Positions 1 through 9,407 of a stretch of DNA of 64,000 bases are shown here, one piece after another. The first letter of the stretch is position 1; each line of letters opens with the position of its first letter. The stretch lies in assembly GCF_003719825.1 (NCBI RefSeq), contig NZ_RIBS01000002.1, positions 124,001-188,000 on the forward strand. Reading direction: 5' to 3'. The position numbers and the translations under genes are program-made. The DNA comes from Montanilutibacter psychrotolerans (lineage in GTDB: Bacteria; Pseudomonadota; Gammaproteobacteria; Xanthomonadales; Xanthomonadaceae). The notes beneath the pieces are model-generated. The model made no database searches. It was not told the origin of the DNA and saw nothing but the letters and a program-made list of their open reading frames with translations.

Positions 1-592
1 CCGGGCCCAGCGACATCGGCACCCACAGCAGCGTGGTCCACAACACGATGCGGTCGGCCGGTTCGGTGGCCGAAAGCTGCTTGATCTGGATCGACACGAG
101 TCCGCTGAGCACGGCGGCCGCCACCGCCACCAGGCTGGCGGCGGAGAATTCCGCGCTGCCCGGGCGCACGATCACCAATACGCCGATGAAGCCGGCCACC
201 ACCGCCACCCAGCGTCGCGCGCGGACGTGCTCGTGCAGGAACCACACCGCGGCGATGGTCACGAACAGCGGCGTGGAATACGACAGCGACACGGCCTGGG
301 CGAGCGGCAGGTTGCCGATGGCCCAGAAGCTGCAGAACATCGACACCACGCCGATCAGGCAGCGGAACAGGTACTTGGGCAGGCGGTCGGTCCGCAGCAG
401 CCCCGGGCCGTGCTTGAACACCAGCGGCAACGCGGCCACGACACCGAAGAAGTTGCGGAAGAACGCGATCTCGAACGTATGCAGGGTTTCCGATGCCAGC
501 CGGATCGCCACCGTCATCAACGCGAAGAACAGGGTGCTGCCGAGCATGAGCAGGGCGGCGCGAGCGTGCGGGTGACGGGGCGTTGTCGGCAT
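1..592 (-). CDS. EamA/DMT-family transporter, 3' end outside window
   Basis: Reading the minus strand from the ATG whose complement ends at 592 gives about 197 residues with no stop before the window edge, so the C-terminal part is missing. The protein has successive hydrophobic helices (LLMLGSTLFFALMTVAIRLA, GVVSMFCSFWAIGNLPLAQA, WVAVVAGFIGVLVIVRPGS). The AIGNLPLAQAVSLSYSTPLF segment and the first EamA repeat are typical of drug/metabolite transporter superfamily exporters, which have ten helices in two repeats in the inner membrane. Substrate cannot be predicted. It is co-oriented with murB, 156 bases downstream of that gene's stop. Confidence 0.85.
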   Translation of the reverse strand, partial: MPTTPRHPHARAALLMLGSTLFFALMTVAIRLASETLHTFEIAFFRNFFGVVAALPLVFKHGPGLLRTDRLPKYLFRCLIGVVSMFCSFWAIGNLPLAQAVSLSYSTPLFVTIAAVWFLHEHVRARRWVAVVAGFIGVLVIVRPGSAEFSAASLVAVAAAVLSGLVSIQIKQLSATEPADRIVLWTTLLWVPMSLGP

Positions 593-748
593 GGGGCTCG
601 GGTGGGTCAGCGGTGGCGTGGTCCGGGACCCGCGGATCCGGTTGCAGCATGCGTTGGCGCCGCTCCGGGGAGATCGCCGACGGCGCGGCGCGCACGCCGG
701 TGATCGGGCGCGCCGCCGTGGGCGCTGCAGTGCCGTCTCGGCATCGGA

Positions 749-1795
749 CTACCAGCTGGCGCCGATCACGCGAGGCTCGGGCTCCAGCGCGACGCCGAAG
801 CGTGCGTGCACCGACTCGGCGATACGACGCGCGAGGTCGAGCAACTGCTGGCCGCTGGCATGACCGTGGTTGACCAGCACCAGCGCGTGCGACGCGGCGA
901 CGCCGGCGTCGCCGTCGCGATGCCCTTTCCAGCCGCAGGCATCGATCAGCCAGGCCGCAGACAGCTTGCGACTGTGCGCGTCGTTGCCACGGAATGCGGG
1001 CAGGGCGGGGTGTTCGGCCAGCAGGGCGTCGGCCTGCGTTGCCGGCACGATGGGGTTCTTGAAGAAACTGCCGGCGTTGCCCAGCCGGTCCGGGTCGGGC
1101 AGCTTGCGGCGACGGATCGCGATGACCGCGTCGGCGACATCGCGTGGCGTCGGTGCGGTGATGCCTTCGGCGTCGAGCTGTTCGCCGATGCCGGCGTAGT
1201 CGAGTTTCAGTCGCGGGCTGCGCGGCAGCGCAAACTCCACGGCGGTGACGATGTAGCGATCGGGCTGCTGCTTGAACAGGCTGTCGCGGTAGGCAAACCG
1301 GCAGGCGTCGCGGTCCAGCCGGTGCAGTTTGCCGGTCGCCGGCTCGAAGGCTTCGACCGCGTGGATGTAGTCGCAGACCTCGACGCCGTAGGCACCGATG
1401 TTCTGGATCGGCGCAGCGCCGGCGGTGCCCGGGATCAGCGCCAGGTTCTCGAGCCCGGACAGGCCGATATCGAGCGTGCGCAGGACCAGCTCGTGCCAGA
1501 TCACGCCGGCGTCGGCACGCACGATGGCGCCGTCGTCGTTGTCGCTGCCGGGAACCACGGTGGTGCGGCGGCCGGCCAGGGCCAGCACCACGCCGGCCGG
1601 GTCGCCGGCGAACAGCAGGTTGCTGCCGCCACCGAGCACCAGCGCGATCCCGTCGCTCAGCTCGGGGCGTTGCAGCACCTGGGGCAGGGCGCCGGCGTCG
1701 GCGACTTCGACCAGCATCGGCGCACGCGCACGCACGCCGAAGGAGTTGCGCGACTGCAGCGGAGCATCGCGGGTGATGCGGATGGCGTCATTCAT
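749..1795 (-). CDS. murB: UDP-N-acetylmuramate dehydrogenase MurB
   Basis: Cytoplasmic flavoenzyme reducing UDP-GlcNAc-enolpyruvate to UDP-MurNAc with NADPH, the second committed step of peptidoglycan precursor synthesis. The 348 residues match the longer (E. coli-like) MurB type. The FAD-binding part carries LGGGSNLL near residue 55 and the PGTAGAAPIQNIGAYG segment near 125. NAGSFFKNPIV near residue 240 contains the catalytic serine that protonates the substrate, and a C-terminal MurB_C domain ends in LEPEPRVIG. It lies 21 bases downstream of the pyrD stop on the same strand, so the two are probably co-transcribed. Confidence 0.97.
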   Translation of the reverse strand: MNDAIRITRDAPLQSRNSFGVRARAPMLVEVADAGALPQVLQRPELSDGIALVLGGGSNLLFAGDPAGVVLALAGRRTTVVPGSDNDDGAIVRADAGVIWHELVLRTLDIGLSGLENLALIPGTAGAAPIQNIGAYGVEVCDYIHAVEAFEPATGKLHRLDRDACRFAYRDSLFKQQPDRYIVTAVEFALPRSPRLKLDYAGIGEQLDAEGITAPTPRDVADAVIAIRRRKLPDPDRLGNAGSFFKNPIVPATQADALLAEHPALPAFRGNDAHSRKLSAAWLIDACGWKGHRDGDAGVAASHALVLVNHGHASGQQLLDLARRIAESVHARFGVALEPEPRVIGASW

Positions 1796-1816
1796 GCGAT
1801 GCGGCAGACCGGTCCT

Positions 1817-2878
1817 TCAGAGCGTTGGTGGCACGTTGCCGCGGCTGGGGGCTTCCTTGCGTCGGCGGATCGCCTCGACGCATTCGTGCACCAGCGCCGG
1901 GCCGCGATAGACCAGGCCGCTGTAGCACTGCACCAGGCTCGCGCCGGCCGCCATCTTGGTGACCGCGTCGGCGCCGGTGAGGATGCCGCCCACGCCGACC
2001 AGCGGCATGGATTCGGGAAGGCGCGTACGCAGCATGCGCAGCACCATGGTCGATTGGGCCATCAACGGCTTGCCGGACAGGCCGCCGGCTTCGCCCGCAT
2101 GGCGCGAGCCCTCGACCGAGGTGCGCGCGATGGTGGTGTTGGTGGCGATCACGCCGTCGACGTGCAGGTCCGATAGCACGCGCGCGGCCGCTTCGATGTC
2201 GGCGTCGGACAGGTCCGGCGCCACCTTGACCAGCATCGGCACCCGCTTGCCGTGCTTGGCGCCCAGCAGTTCCTGCATGTCGCGCAGGATGGTCACCAGG
2301 CGGCGCAGGGACTGTTCTTCCTGCAGCTCGCGCAGTCCCGCGGTGTTGGGCGAGGAGATGTTGACGGTGATGTAGTCGGCCAGCGGGTAGACGCGCTCGA
2401 GGCAGTGCAGGTAGTCGTCTTCGGCCGACTCGTTGGGCGTGTCGCGGTTCTTGCCGATGTTGATGCCCAGCAGGCCCGCGCCCTTGCGGCGCGCGCGTTC
2501 GACATTGCGCACCAGCGCATCGACGCCGGCGTTGTTGAAGCCCAGGCGGTTGATGACGGCCTGGTGCTCGGGAAGGCGGAACATGCGCGGCTTGGGGTTG
2601 CCGGCCTGCGGGCGCGGCGTGACCGTGCCGATTTCGACGAAGCCAAAGCCCAGCGCGAGCAGCGCGTCGATGTGCTCCCCGTTCTTGTCCAGCCCGGCGG
2701 CCAGGCCGACCGGGTTAGGGAAAGTCAGGCCGAATACCTTGGTGGGCAGCGGCTCGGACGTGGCCGCCAGCAGCGGGTTGAAGCCGCTGCGGTAAGCCGC
2801 TTCGAGCGCCTTGAGGCCCAGGCCGTGGGCGCGCTCGGCGTCGAGGTGGAACAGGAAGGGGCGTGCTAGCGAGTACAT
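1817..2878 (-). CDS. pyrD: Dihydroorotate dehydrogenase (quinone), class 2
   Basis: Membrane-associated flavoprotein oxidising dihydroorotate to orotate with ubiquinone in pyrimidine synthesis. The 353 residues fit class 2 enzymes. The N-terminal amphipathic segment ([20 protein letters not shown]) is the usual membrane/quinone contact. Also visible are [19 protein letters not shown], the active-site loop [15 protein letters not shown] with the class 2 catalytic serine, ATNTT, and the FMN phosphate-binding GVGGI. The ATG start needs no revision. It sits 13 bases downstream of the DUF4190-like gene and upstream of murB. Confidence 0.97.
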   Translation of the reverse strand: MYSLARPFLFHLDAERAHGLGLKALEAAYRSGFNPLLAATSEPLPTKVFGLTFPNPVGLAAGLDKNGEHIDALLALGFGFVEIGTVTPRPQAGNPKPRMFRLPEHQAVINRLGFNNAGVDALVRNVERARRKGAGLLGINIGKNRDTPNESAEDDYLHCLERVYPLADYITVNISSPNTAGLRELQEEQSLRRLVTILRDMQELLGAKHGKRVPMLVKVAPDLSDADIEAAARVLSDLHVDGVIATNTTIARTSVEGSRHAGEAGGLSGKPLMAQSTMVLRMLRTRLPESMPLVGVGGILTGADAVTKMAAGASLVQCYSGLVYRGPALVHECVEAIRRRKEAPSRGNVPPTL

Positions 2879-2891
2879 GTCGGTCCGTGAC

Positions 2892-3173
2892 TCAGTTCAG
2901 CGCGGCCAGCCAGGCCAGTCCGCCAAAGAACGCCAGAAAGGCCAGGATGCCCAGCACCCACAGCAGTGCCGAAACCCATCCCAGCACTAGTCCGGCGACG
3001 GCCATCGCATCGCCTTCCAGGCGTTGCGGCTCGCGCCGGATTTCGGCGCGGGCCAGGTGGCCGAGGATGATCGCGCCGATGCTTCCGAGCAGGGGTAGCA
3101 CCGTCCAGCCCAGGATGCCGGCAACCAGGCTGACGACGGCGAGCGTGCTGGTCTGGCGGGTACTGGTCTGCAT
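2892..3173 (-). CDS. Small DUF4190-like membrane protein
   Basis: A 93-residue protein with two or three membrane segments: [20 protein letters not shown], then a polar [12 protein letters not shown] stretch, then [33 protein letters not shown]. The order of hydrophobic segment, GxIxLGHxAxxEIRR motif and second hydrophobic segment is that of DUF4190 proteins, whose function is unknown. I chose the ATG ending at 3173 because an AGGGAAG ribosome-binding site lies just before it; a longer reading frame upstream would run into the aldehyde dehydrogenase gene. Confidence 0.8.
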   Translation of the reverse strand: MQTSTRQTSTLAVVSLVAGILGWTVLPLLGSIGAIILGHLARAEIRREPQRLEGDAMAVAGLVLGWVSALLWVLGILAFLAFFGGLAWLAALN

Positions 3174-3222
3174 GGTGCTTCCCTGTGTCGGTTGGCGCGG
3201 CGTGGGATCAGAACTCGAACGA

Positions 3223-4755
3223 TCAGAACTCGAACTTGATGCCCTGGGCGAGCGGCAGCGCGTCGGAGTAGTTGATCGTATTCGTCTGGCGGCGCATGTA
3301 GGCGCGCCAGGCATCCGAACCCGACTCACGACCACCGCCGGTCTCCTTCTCACCGCCGAACGCGCCGCCGATCTCGGCGCCGCTGGTGCCGATGTTGACG
3401 TTGGCGATGCCGCAGTCCGAACCGGCCGCCGACAGGAACGCCTCGGCCGCCTTCAGGTTCTCGGTGAAGATCGACGACGACAGGCCCTGCGGCACGGCGT
3501 TCTGCAGCTCGATCGCCTCGTCCAGCGTCTTGAACTTCATGACGTACAGGATCGGGGCGAAGGTTTCGGTCTGCACGACCTCGGCATCGTTTTCCAGGCC
3601 GGTGACGATGGTGGGCAGCACGAAGTTGCCGCGACCCTCGATGGCCGCGCCGCCGGTCTGCACCGTACCGCCGGCCGCCTTGGCGTTCTCGACCGCATCG
3701 AGGTAGGCCTGCACCGCGTCGCGGCTGTTGAGCGGGCCCATCAGGTTGGTCGGGTCGGTCGGGTCGCCGATCTTCTTCTCGACCTGCTTGTACGCGGCGA
3801 CCAGCTTGGCCAGCACGTCATCGAAGATCGATTCCTGGACGAACAACCGGCGCGTGGTGGTGCAGCGCTGGCCGGCGGTGCCGACGGCGCCGAACACGAT
3901 CGCCGGGATCGCCAGCTTCAGGTCGGCGCTGGCGTCGACGATGATGGCGTTGTTGCCGCCCAGCTCGAGCAGCGAACGGCCCATGCGGCGCGCGACGCGC
4001 TCGCCGACCATGCGGCCGACCTTGGTCGAACCGGTGAAGCTGACCAGCCCGATGCGCTTGTCGTCGACGAACGACGAGGCCAGCTCGGTGCCGGCGTCGT
4101 TGAACAGGAAGAAGATGTCCGGGAAACCGCCGGCCTTCAGCGCGTCGTTGCAGATCTTCATCGAGGCCACGGCCGACAGCGGGGTCTTCGGCGACGGCTT
4201 CCAGATGGTGATGTCACCGCAGATGGCGGCGATGAACGAGTTCCAGGCCCACACGGCAACCGGGAAGTTGAACGCCGAGATCACGCCCACCAGGCCCAGC
4301 GGGTGCCACTGCTCGTACATGCGGTGGCCCGGGCGCTCGGAGTGCATGGTCAGGCCGTACAGCTGGCGCGACAGACCCACGGCGAACTCGCCGATGTCGA
4401 TCATCTCCTGCACTTCGCCGTCGCCTTCGGGCTTGGACTTGCCCATCTCCAGCGCGACCAGCGAACCCAGTGCGTCCTTGTGCTGGCGCAGGGCGTCCGC
4501 GCACAGGCGGATCGCCTCGCCGCGGCGCGGGGCCGGCGTGGTGCGCCACACCTTGAAGGCGGCCTGGGCACGCTCGACGATGGTGTCGTAATCGGACTGC
4601 GACGACGCCTGGACCCGGGCCAGGACGTCGCCGGTCGTCGGATTGATCGATTCGAGCACACCGGCGTCAGCGGTCGCGGACCACTGGCCGCTGCCGAGGT
4701 AGGTGCCCGACTCGGTGTCGTTCAGGCCGAGGGCGGTCAGGACGGGGTGGGTCAT
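3223..4755 (-). CDS. amaB: Aldehyde dehydrogenase, ALDH7/AmaB type
   Basis: NAD-dependent aldehyde dehydrogenase of the ALDH7 (alpha-aminoadipic semialdehyde / L-piperidine-6-carboxylate dehydrogenase) group, which acts in lysine catabolism. The sequence shows the nucleotide-binding [15 protein letters not shown], the general base in [10 protein letters not shown], the catalytic cysteine in [12 protein letters not shown], and the ALDH7 tail [29 protein letters not shown]. The ATG ending at 4755 has GGAG a few bases upstream and gives 510 residues, the family's usual length; an upstream extension in the same frame lacks a ribosome-binding site. The exact substrate is inferred from the subfamily. 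Confidence 0.9.
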   Translation of the reverse strand: MTHPVLTALGLNDTESGTYLGSGQWSATADAGVLESINPTTGDVLARVQASSQSDYDTIVERAQAAFKVWRTTPAPRRGEAIRLCADALRQHKDALGSLVALEMGKSKPEGDGEVQEMIDIGEFAVGLSRQLYGLTMHSERPGHRMYEQWHPLGLVGVISAFNFPVAVWAWNSFIAAICGDITIWKPSPKTPLSAVASMKICNDALKAGGFPDIFFLFNDAGTELASSFVDDKRIGLVSFTGSTKVGRMVGERVARRMGRSLLELGGNNAIIVDASADLKLAIPAIVFGAVGTAGQRCTTTRRLFVQESIFDDVLAKLVAAYKQVEKKIGDPTDPTNLMGPLNSRDAVQAYLDAVENAKAAGGTVQTGGAAIEGRGNFVLPTIVTGLENDAEVVQTETFAPILYVMKFKTLDEAIELQNAVPQGLSSSIFTENLKAAEAFLSAAGSDCGIANVNIGTSGAEIGGAFGGEKETGGGRESGSDAWRAYMRRQTNTINYSDALPLAQGIKFEF

Positions 4756-4874
4756 TGCGGTAACTCCCTGGGGCGGTTGCCGGCCGGGATGGACGCCCCG
4801 ACACGGCAAGCTATTGAGAAGTCCGGCCGTCTCGGGCCGGGCTCTTGCGCACAAACGCGCGACAGATGGTGGTC

Positions 4875-4951
4875 TGGCGGCCCCGACACGATTCGAACGT
4901 GCGACCTGTCCCTTAGGAGGGGACCGCTCTATCCAGCTGAGCTACGGGGCC
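4875..4951 (-). tRNA. tRNA-Arg(CCT)
   Basis: The minus strand folds as a full cloverleaf: acceptor GGCCCCG/CGGGGCC, D-arm with GCTC..GAGC, anticodon stem GTCCC/GGGAC around loop CTCCTAA (anticodon CCT, reading AGG), T-arm GCACG-TTCGAAT-CGTGT. A discriminator G is followed by a genomically encoded CCA. It stands alone, between the aldehyde dehydrogenase gene and the T6SS island. tRNA genes are frequent integration sites, but I see no integrase or second attachment copy here. Confidence 0.97.
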
Positions 4952-5110
4952 AAGCTTGCCATTTTTGCACGAACCGCAGGCCGGCCGGAAATCGCCGGTC
5001 CCGGCCCGGCCTTGTCACCGGGCTGATCTGTCATCGGGCTGACACGTCGGCACGATGCGATTGACCTGCGAACGCCATCACGTGCGGTCAGGTACGTTCG
5101 GGCTCAGAAT

Positions 5111-5136
5111 CGGTTCATACAGCAGGGCGTGAACCG
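5111..5136. promoter_or_regulatory. Inverted repeat upstream of vgrG
   Basis: CGGTTCA and TGAACCG form a perfect 7-base inverted repeat separated by 12 bases, about 110 bases upstream of the vgrG start. It could be an operator for the regulator that controls the island or simply a small mRNA hairpin. No confident -10/-35 or sigma-54 site was recognised in this 290-base gap between tRNA-Arg and vgrG. Confidence 0.3.
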
Positions 5137-5246
5137 ACTAGCCTTTATGGCGAAACCAGTGAGCGACGTGCGCCGGACCTGCACCCGCAGGGCAAAGGCG
5201 ACGCCTGACCGATAGCCGCAACGGCGGCATGCAAAGGAGATGCACC

Positions 5247-7517
5247 GTGTACGGATACACCCCCGAGGCCTTGGCCCGCGTCGTCCGTTTCAACCAGGAC
5301 ACCCGTCTGATCCGTGTGACCTCGCCGCTGAGCCCCGAGCCCTTCGTCGTGGCGCGCTTCCAGGGCAGCGAGTTCGTGTCGCGGCCGTTCACCTACGACG
5401 TGGAGCTGCTCTCGCCCGACGCCCACCTCGAGCTCAAGCAGCTGGTCGGCCAACCGCTGATGCTCAACCTGCAGACGCCGGCCGGCGACCGGCAGTTCCA
5501 CGGTTACGTGCGCGAGTTCGCCCGCACCGGCACCGACGGTGGCCTGGCCCGCTACCGCGCCAGCGTCAGCCCGTGGTTCGCGTTCCTCGAACACTCCGCC
5601 AATTGCCGCATCTTCCAGGCGTTGTCGGTGGTCGAGATCGTCGAGCAGGTCTTCGAGGGCTATTCGGGACTGGCGACGGTGCGCTACGACGTCACCGCCG
5701 GCGCCTACCCCAAGCTCTCGTACTGCGTGCAGTACAACGAGTCCGACTTCGCGTTCGTGTCGCGCCTGCTCGAGGATGCGGGCATCCACTACTTCTTCGA
5801 GCACAACCAGGAAGGCCACACGATGGTCCTGGCTGACGACTCGACCACCAGCAAGCCGATCGACCACGCACCGCGCGTGGCCTGGCAGGCCGAGCAGGGC
5901 GTGCAGGTCGAGAACGGCCTGGACCATTGGGCAACGCGCCGGCGTGTCGGCTCCAACGTGCAATCACTCAAGAGCTTCGACTTCAAGCAGCCGCGCAGCC
6001 CGCTCGCGGCCGACCGCCTGCTCGATATCCCCAGCGGCGTGCTGCCCAAGCTGGAGACGTACCGCTACGACGGCGCCGCGCGCTATGCCGACAGCCGCAT
6101 CGGCGAGGCACTGGCGGGCCTGCGCGCGCAGGAAGAGGCGTGGCAGACCAAGCTGTTCGAGGGTGCCGGCAGCCACCGCCTGCTGCAGGCGGGCCGTCAC
6201 TTCGAGCTGTACGGGCACTACGACCACACCGAAGCCGAATCCGAGACGCGCGAGTTCCTGCTTCTCGAGGTCCATCACGAGGCGCGCAACAACTTCAACG
6301 AGGATTTCGATGACGTGGTCGGCGGCATCTACCGCTGCCAGGTGACCTGCCTGCGGCGCAAGATCGCCTACCGGCCGTTGCGCAACACCCCGCGTCCGCG
6401 CATGCCCGGTCCGCAGACCGCGACCGTGGTCGGCCCGCCGGGCGAGGAGATCCACGCCGACAAGTACGGCCGGGTGAAGGTGCAGTTCCACTGGGACCGC
6501 CTCGGCCGCTTCGACGAAAGCAGCTCGTGCTGGGTGCGCGTGGCCAGCCCCTGGGCCGGCAGCGGCATGGGCGGCGTGTCGGCGCCGCGTATCGGCCAGG
6601 AGGTCGTGGTCGACTTCCTCGATGGTGACCCGGACCGTCCGATCATCACCGGTCGTGTCTACAACGAAGACAACATGCCCCCGTTCGGCCTTGAGGTCAG
6701 CGGCATGAAGTCCCGGACCGTCAAGGGCGAGGGCCACAACGAAGTCACCATGCACGACGGCGCCGGCAAGCAGCTGCTCAACATGCACGCCCAGCGCGAC
6801 ATGGCGACCACGGTGCAGAACGACCAGACCGCGTCGGTCAAGAACAACAAGTCCACCGACGTGGCCAACAACCACACGATGAGCGTCGGCGTCGACCAGA
6901 CCATCTCGGTCGGCGGCAAGCGCGGGATCAGCGTGACCGGCGACGACTCCCTGACCGTGACCGGGGCGCGAACCAGCACGGTGACGGGCATGAAGACCAG
7001 CACCGTCAAGGGCCCGGTTACCGAAACCTTCGAGACCGGCCAGACGCTCACCATTCCCGGGGTCGGCTACACCGAGACCATCACCGGCCCACTGAAGACC
7101 ACCCTGACCGGCCCCTACACCAGCACGCGCTCCGGTGGTCCGTGGACGGAGACCATCGAGGGTCCGGCCGAGTGGACCGTGGCCAAGAAGTTGACCGAAA
7201 CCCTTCAGTCGGGGCGCAACGTCAACGTGAACAACCTGGACAAGCGCCATGTCGAAGGCGTGGTCGAGGATTCCAATGTGGGCGAGCGCACGGTCACGGT
7301 GACGGGCAACCTCACCCATTTCGCCACCGGCACGCAGGTCAACGCGTCCAAGGGCGACATGGCGGTGGTGTCGGACAGCCTGGTCGCGATGGGCGTAGGC
7401 GAAGCCTCCGGCATCTCGATCACCAGCGGCGAGATCACCATCTCCTCGGGTGGCTCGACGATCGTGATCAATGCCGCAGGCGTCACCGTCAACGGCGCCA
7501 AGATCAATCTGAACTGA
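5247..7517 (+). CDS. vgrG: T6SS spike protein VgrG
   Basis: Trimeric tip of the type VI secretion needle on which PAAR-bearing effectors dock. The gp27-like N-terminal half (VTSPLSPEPFVVARFQGSEFVSRPFTYDVELLS; SYCVQYNESDFAFVSRLLEDAGIHYFFEH) leads into the gp5-like OB fold near residues 390-480 (GRVKVQFHWDRLG, SCWVRVASPWAGSGMGG, PRIGQEVVVDFLDGDPDRP). From about 490 a long Thr/Val/Gly-rich beta-helix with repeated TVTG/STV units forms the spike. I prefer the GTG at 5247 because AAGGAG lies 7 bases before it; an in-frame ATG at 5229 overlaps that site. No separate effector domain is seen. It is the only vgrG in the window, and the five rhs genes follow on the same strand. Confidence 0.95.
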   Translation: MYGYTPEALARVVRFNQDTRLIRVTSPLSPEPFVVARFQGSEFVSRPFTYDVELLSPDAHLELKQLVGQPLMLNLQTPAGDRQFHGYVREFARTGTDGGLARYRASVSPWFAFLEHSANCRIFQALSVVEIVEQVFEGYSGLATVRYDVTAGAYPKLSYCVQYNESDFAFVSRLLEDAGIHYFFEHNQEGHTMVLADDSTTSKPIDHAPRVAWQAEQGVQVENGLDHWATRRRVGSNVQSLKSFDFKQPRSPLAADRLLDIPSGVLPKLETYRYDGAARYADSRIGEALAGLRAQEEAWQTKLFEGAGSHRLLQAGRHFELYGHYDHTEAESETREFLLLEVHHEARNNFNEDFDDVVGGIYRCQVTCLRRKIAYRPLRNTPRPRMPGPQTATVVGPPGEEIHADKYGRVKVQFHWDRLGRFDESSSCWVRVASPWAGSGMGGVSAPRIGQEVVVDFLDGDPDRPIITGRVYNEDNMPPFGLEVSGMKSRTVKGEGHNEVTMHDGAGKQLLNMHAQRDMATTVQNDQTASVKNNKSTDVANNHTMSVGVDQTISVGGKRGISVTGDDSLTVTGARTSTVTGMKTSTVKGPVTETFETGQTLTIPGVGYTETITGPLKTTLTGPYTSTRSGGPWTETIEGPAEWTVAKKLTETLQSGRNVNVNNLDKRHVEGVVEDSNVGERTVTVTGNLTHFATGTQVNASKGDMAVVSDSLVAMGVGEASGISITSGEITISSGGSTIVINAAGVTVNGAKINLN

Positions 7518-7524
7518 GTCGTTT

Positions 7525-7545
7525 GGTGGCCGCCACGCGGCCACC
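7525..7545 (+). terminator. Intercistronic hairpin after vgrG
   Basis: GGTGGCCGC and GCGGCCACC form a perfect 9-bp stem with a 3-base loop, 8 bases after the vgrG stop. No T-run follows, so it is more likely an mRNA-stabilising or partial-attenuation hairpin that sets the vgrG:adaptor ratio than a complete intrinsic terminator. Confidence 0.45.
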
Positions 7546-7603
7546 CAGGACGCCGTATGCGGCGAACGCACCATGCGATCGCCGCCGCAGGGAGTAGCAA
7601 GCA

Positions 7604-9235
7604 ATGAGCGAAGCCAAGAGCCCCGTCGAAAAGCGGATCGACGACCTGCGCGATCTCTGGATCGAGGCGACCGAATCGCCAGACGTGCGTCTGGTGGTCT
7701 GGCGCATCCCCGGCAATGCCGACCGGATGCTCGCGGCGTTCTTCGAGGCGCACAAGCACTCGGAGGTCGCGATGACGCCCGATTTGTTCGTCAATTTCGA
7801 CGCCCCCTTCGAAACCGGTTTCGGCTACAGCCGCGCGCTGCTGGACACCTTGCAGGTGGGCTACGTGGGCAGTCGCGAAAGCCTCAAGGAACAGGGCGCC
7901 GCCATCGACTGGCAAGGCGCCCACGCCGAGTACCCCGATAGTCCGATGGGTGTGGTGAAGATGTTCGAGTCCTTCGCCACGCACTACCAGCCGCATCTTC
8001 GCTACTTCGCCGCCAACCTCTCGCCCTCGCGCGTGAGTTCGGCGCAGGCGTTGGAACACTGGCTCGACAACGCCCTTGCTGCGCCGGTGGCTGCGAACGT
8101 GCGCCTGTCGATCGTCGACCATGCCGAGTCGAAGCAGTGGCAGGCGCTGGTCGAACGCCACGGCAAGGCGGTGCGGGTGATCGATGCGCCGATCGACATG
8201 TTCGACATCGCCCGCGCGACCGCCGCGCAATCCGGCGGTGCCGGGCCGCAGACGGCGTACCGGCAGATGCTGGCCGACGTGATGACCCTGCTTGAGCGCG
8301 GCACCGCGGCGCAGACCGCCAAGCGTGCCGACAAGGCGCTGGCACTGGCCGAGCGCCAGCAATGGCCGGATCAGCAGGTGGTGCTGCACATGGCCGTGGC
8401 CGGCGGGCACCTCAAGGAGAAGCAGCTTCCCGAAGCGATCGCGCGCTACCGCAGTGCGCGCGAGTGCGCCACCAAGGCCGAGCTGGCGCAGCACCCGGCC
8501 GGCGCCAACCTGGTCATGCAGACCTGGTTCGGCGAAGCCGGCGCGTGGTTGACGGCCGAGCAGCCCGAACGTGCCGCGCAGGCGTATGTGGAAGGCGCCG
8601 AGGCGGCTCGGCGCGTGCCCAACGCGATGTTCGTGCTGGAAGGCCTGCGCATGGCGGGTTTCTGCCTGGCATCGGCGGGCAAGCGTGAGCCCGCGCGCGA
8701 GCACTATCTGGCCGCGATGGCCGAGGCGCGCGCGATGCCGCCATCCGACCGACCGATGACAACCCTGCCGCTGCTGCTGCAGGACATGCTGCGTCTGCAG
8801 GACGCGCGCCGCGTCGAGAAGATCGAGCAATGCGCCACCGAATACCAGGCCGAGATCGCGGCCGCCCATGCGCAGGCCGAAACCGATTCGACCAAGCTCG
8901 GCGCAGTGCCGGTGCCGGCGGCGCTGGAGAAGATCGAATCGGCAATGTTCGGCCGTTTCGAGACCAGCTTCGCCAAGGTCTGCCATGAGCGCGAGCGCCT
9001 GATCGCCGGCGGCGATGAATTCTTCCGCAAGGTGGTCGCGGTGGGCCGCGATTTCCTGCACGCCACCTGGAACGGCTTGCCCGACGTCAAGCACCCGCTC
9101 GACAAGGACGTGCCGGAATGGAGCGCGCCGCCGAAGTTCGCCGAGCTGCCGGATCCGTCCGACCTGCTGGAGGGTGATGCCAAGGCCGGCGGCGCGAAGA
9201 GCGCGGCGCCTGAGCTGGCGGAGCAGATCGCGTGA
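7604..9235 (+). CDS. TPR-like protein, probable T6SS effector-loading adaptor
   Basis: A 543-residue cytoplasmic-looking protein without signal peptide or membrane segment. I do not recognise a named family with certainty. The middle (about 230-400) is a run of helical A/L-rich units resembling TPR repeats (ALALAERQQWPDQQVVLHMAVAGGHLKEKQLPEAIARYRSAREC; AAQAYVEGAEAARRVPNAMFVLEGLRMAGFCLASAGKREPAREHYLAAMAEA). The N-terminal 230 residues look like a separate alpha/beta domain. A GGGAG ribosome-binding site precedes the ATG. Its position between vgrG and the first rhs gene, and the absence of any recognisable Eag (DUF1795) or DUF4123 chaperone, suggest that it loads the Rhs proteins onto VgrG. That role is inference from context. 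Confidence 0.75.
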   Translation: MSEAKSPVEKRIDDLRDLWIEATESPDVRLVVWRIPGNADRMLAAFFEAHKHSEVAMTPDLFVNFDAPFETGFGYSRALLDTLQVGYVGSRESLKEQGAAIDWQGAHAEYPDSPMGVVKMFESFATHYQPHLRYFAANLSPSRVSSAQALEHWLDNALAAPVAANVRLSIVDHAESKQWQALVERHGKAVRVIDAPIDMFDIARATAAQSGGAGPQTAYRQMLADVMTLLERGTAAQTAKRADKALALAERQQWPDQQVVLHMAVAGGHLKEKQLPEAIARYRSARECATKAELAQHPAGANLVMQTWFGEAGAWLTAEQPERAAQAYVEGAEAARRVPNAMFVLEGLRMAGFCLASAGKREPAREHYLAAMAEARAMPPSDRPMTTLPLLLQDMLRLQDARRVEKIEQCATEYQAEIAAAHAQAETDSTKLGAVPVPAALEKIESAMFGRFETSFAKVCHERERLIAGGDEFFRKVVAVGRDFLHATWNGLPDVKHPLDKDVPEWSAPPKFAELPDPSDLLEGDAKAGGAKSAAPELAEQIA

Positions 9236-9360
9236 TCCTGCGTCGGTGGATCGTGCTGGGCGCGTTCATCGTGGCGGGCATCGCGGTCGTGTATTGGCTG
9301 GGTGACCAGCACAACGAAGAGGTTCGCGCGTTTCTGCGAGGGCTACGTCGCATCCTGTGA
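9232..9360 (+). CDS. 42-residue single-pass membrane peptide
   Basis: A short GTG-started gene sharing the GTGA overlap with the end of the adaptor gene, the usual sign of translational coupling. The product has a basic start (ILRRW), one hydrophobic segment (IVLGAFIVAGIAVVYWLG) and a charged tail (DQHNEEVRAFLRGLRRIL), i.e. a single-pass inner-membrane peptide. No family recognised. Its place between adaptor and rhs1 suggests a small accessory in effector loading or self-protection. It is short enough to be missed by gene finders; the coupling and clear membrane segment support it, but its reality is not proven. Confidence 0.6.
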   Translation: MILRRWIVLGAFIVAGIAVVYWLGDQHNEEVRAFLRGLRRIL

Positions 9361-9407
9361 GGGATGCGGTCAGGCGTTGAGTCCGGCAACGGACAAGGAG
9401 TTCAGCC

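Noticed and set aside
33-703. Plus-strand open frames near the left edge
   Set aside because: They are antisense to the EamA-type transporter, whose hydrophobic minus-strand product is clearly real.
5229-5246. ATG at 5229 as the vgrG start
   Set aside because: It lies before the AAGGAG ribosome-binding site, which is correctly spaced for the GTG at 5247.
4875-5246. tRNA-Arg as an integration site for the rhs island
   Set aside because: No integrase gene and no repeated tRNA 3' end found at the right border near 40.4 kb.
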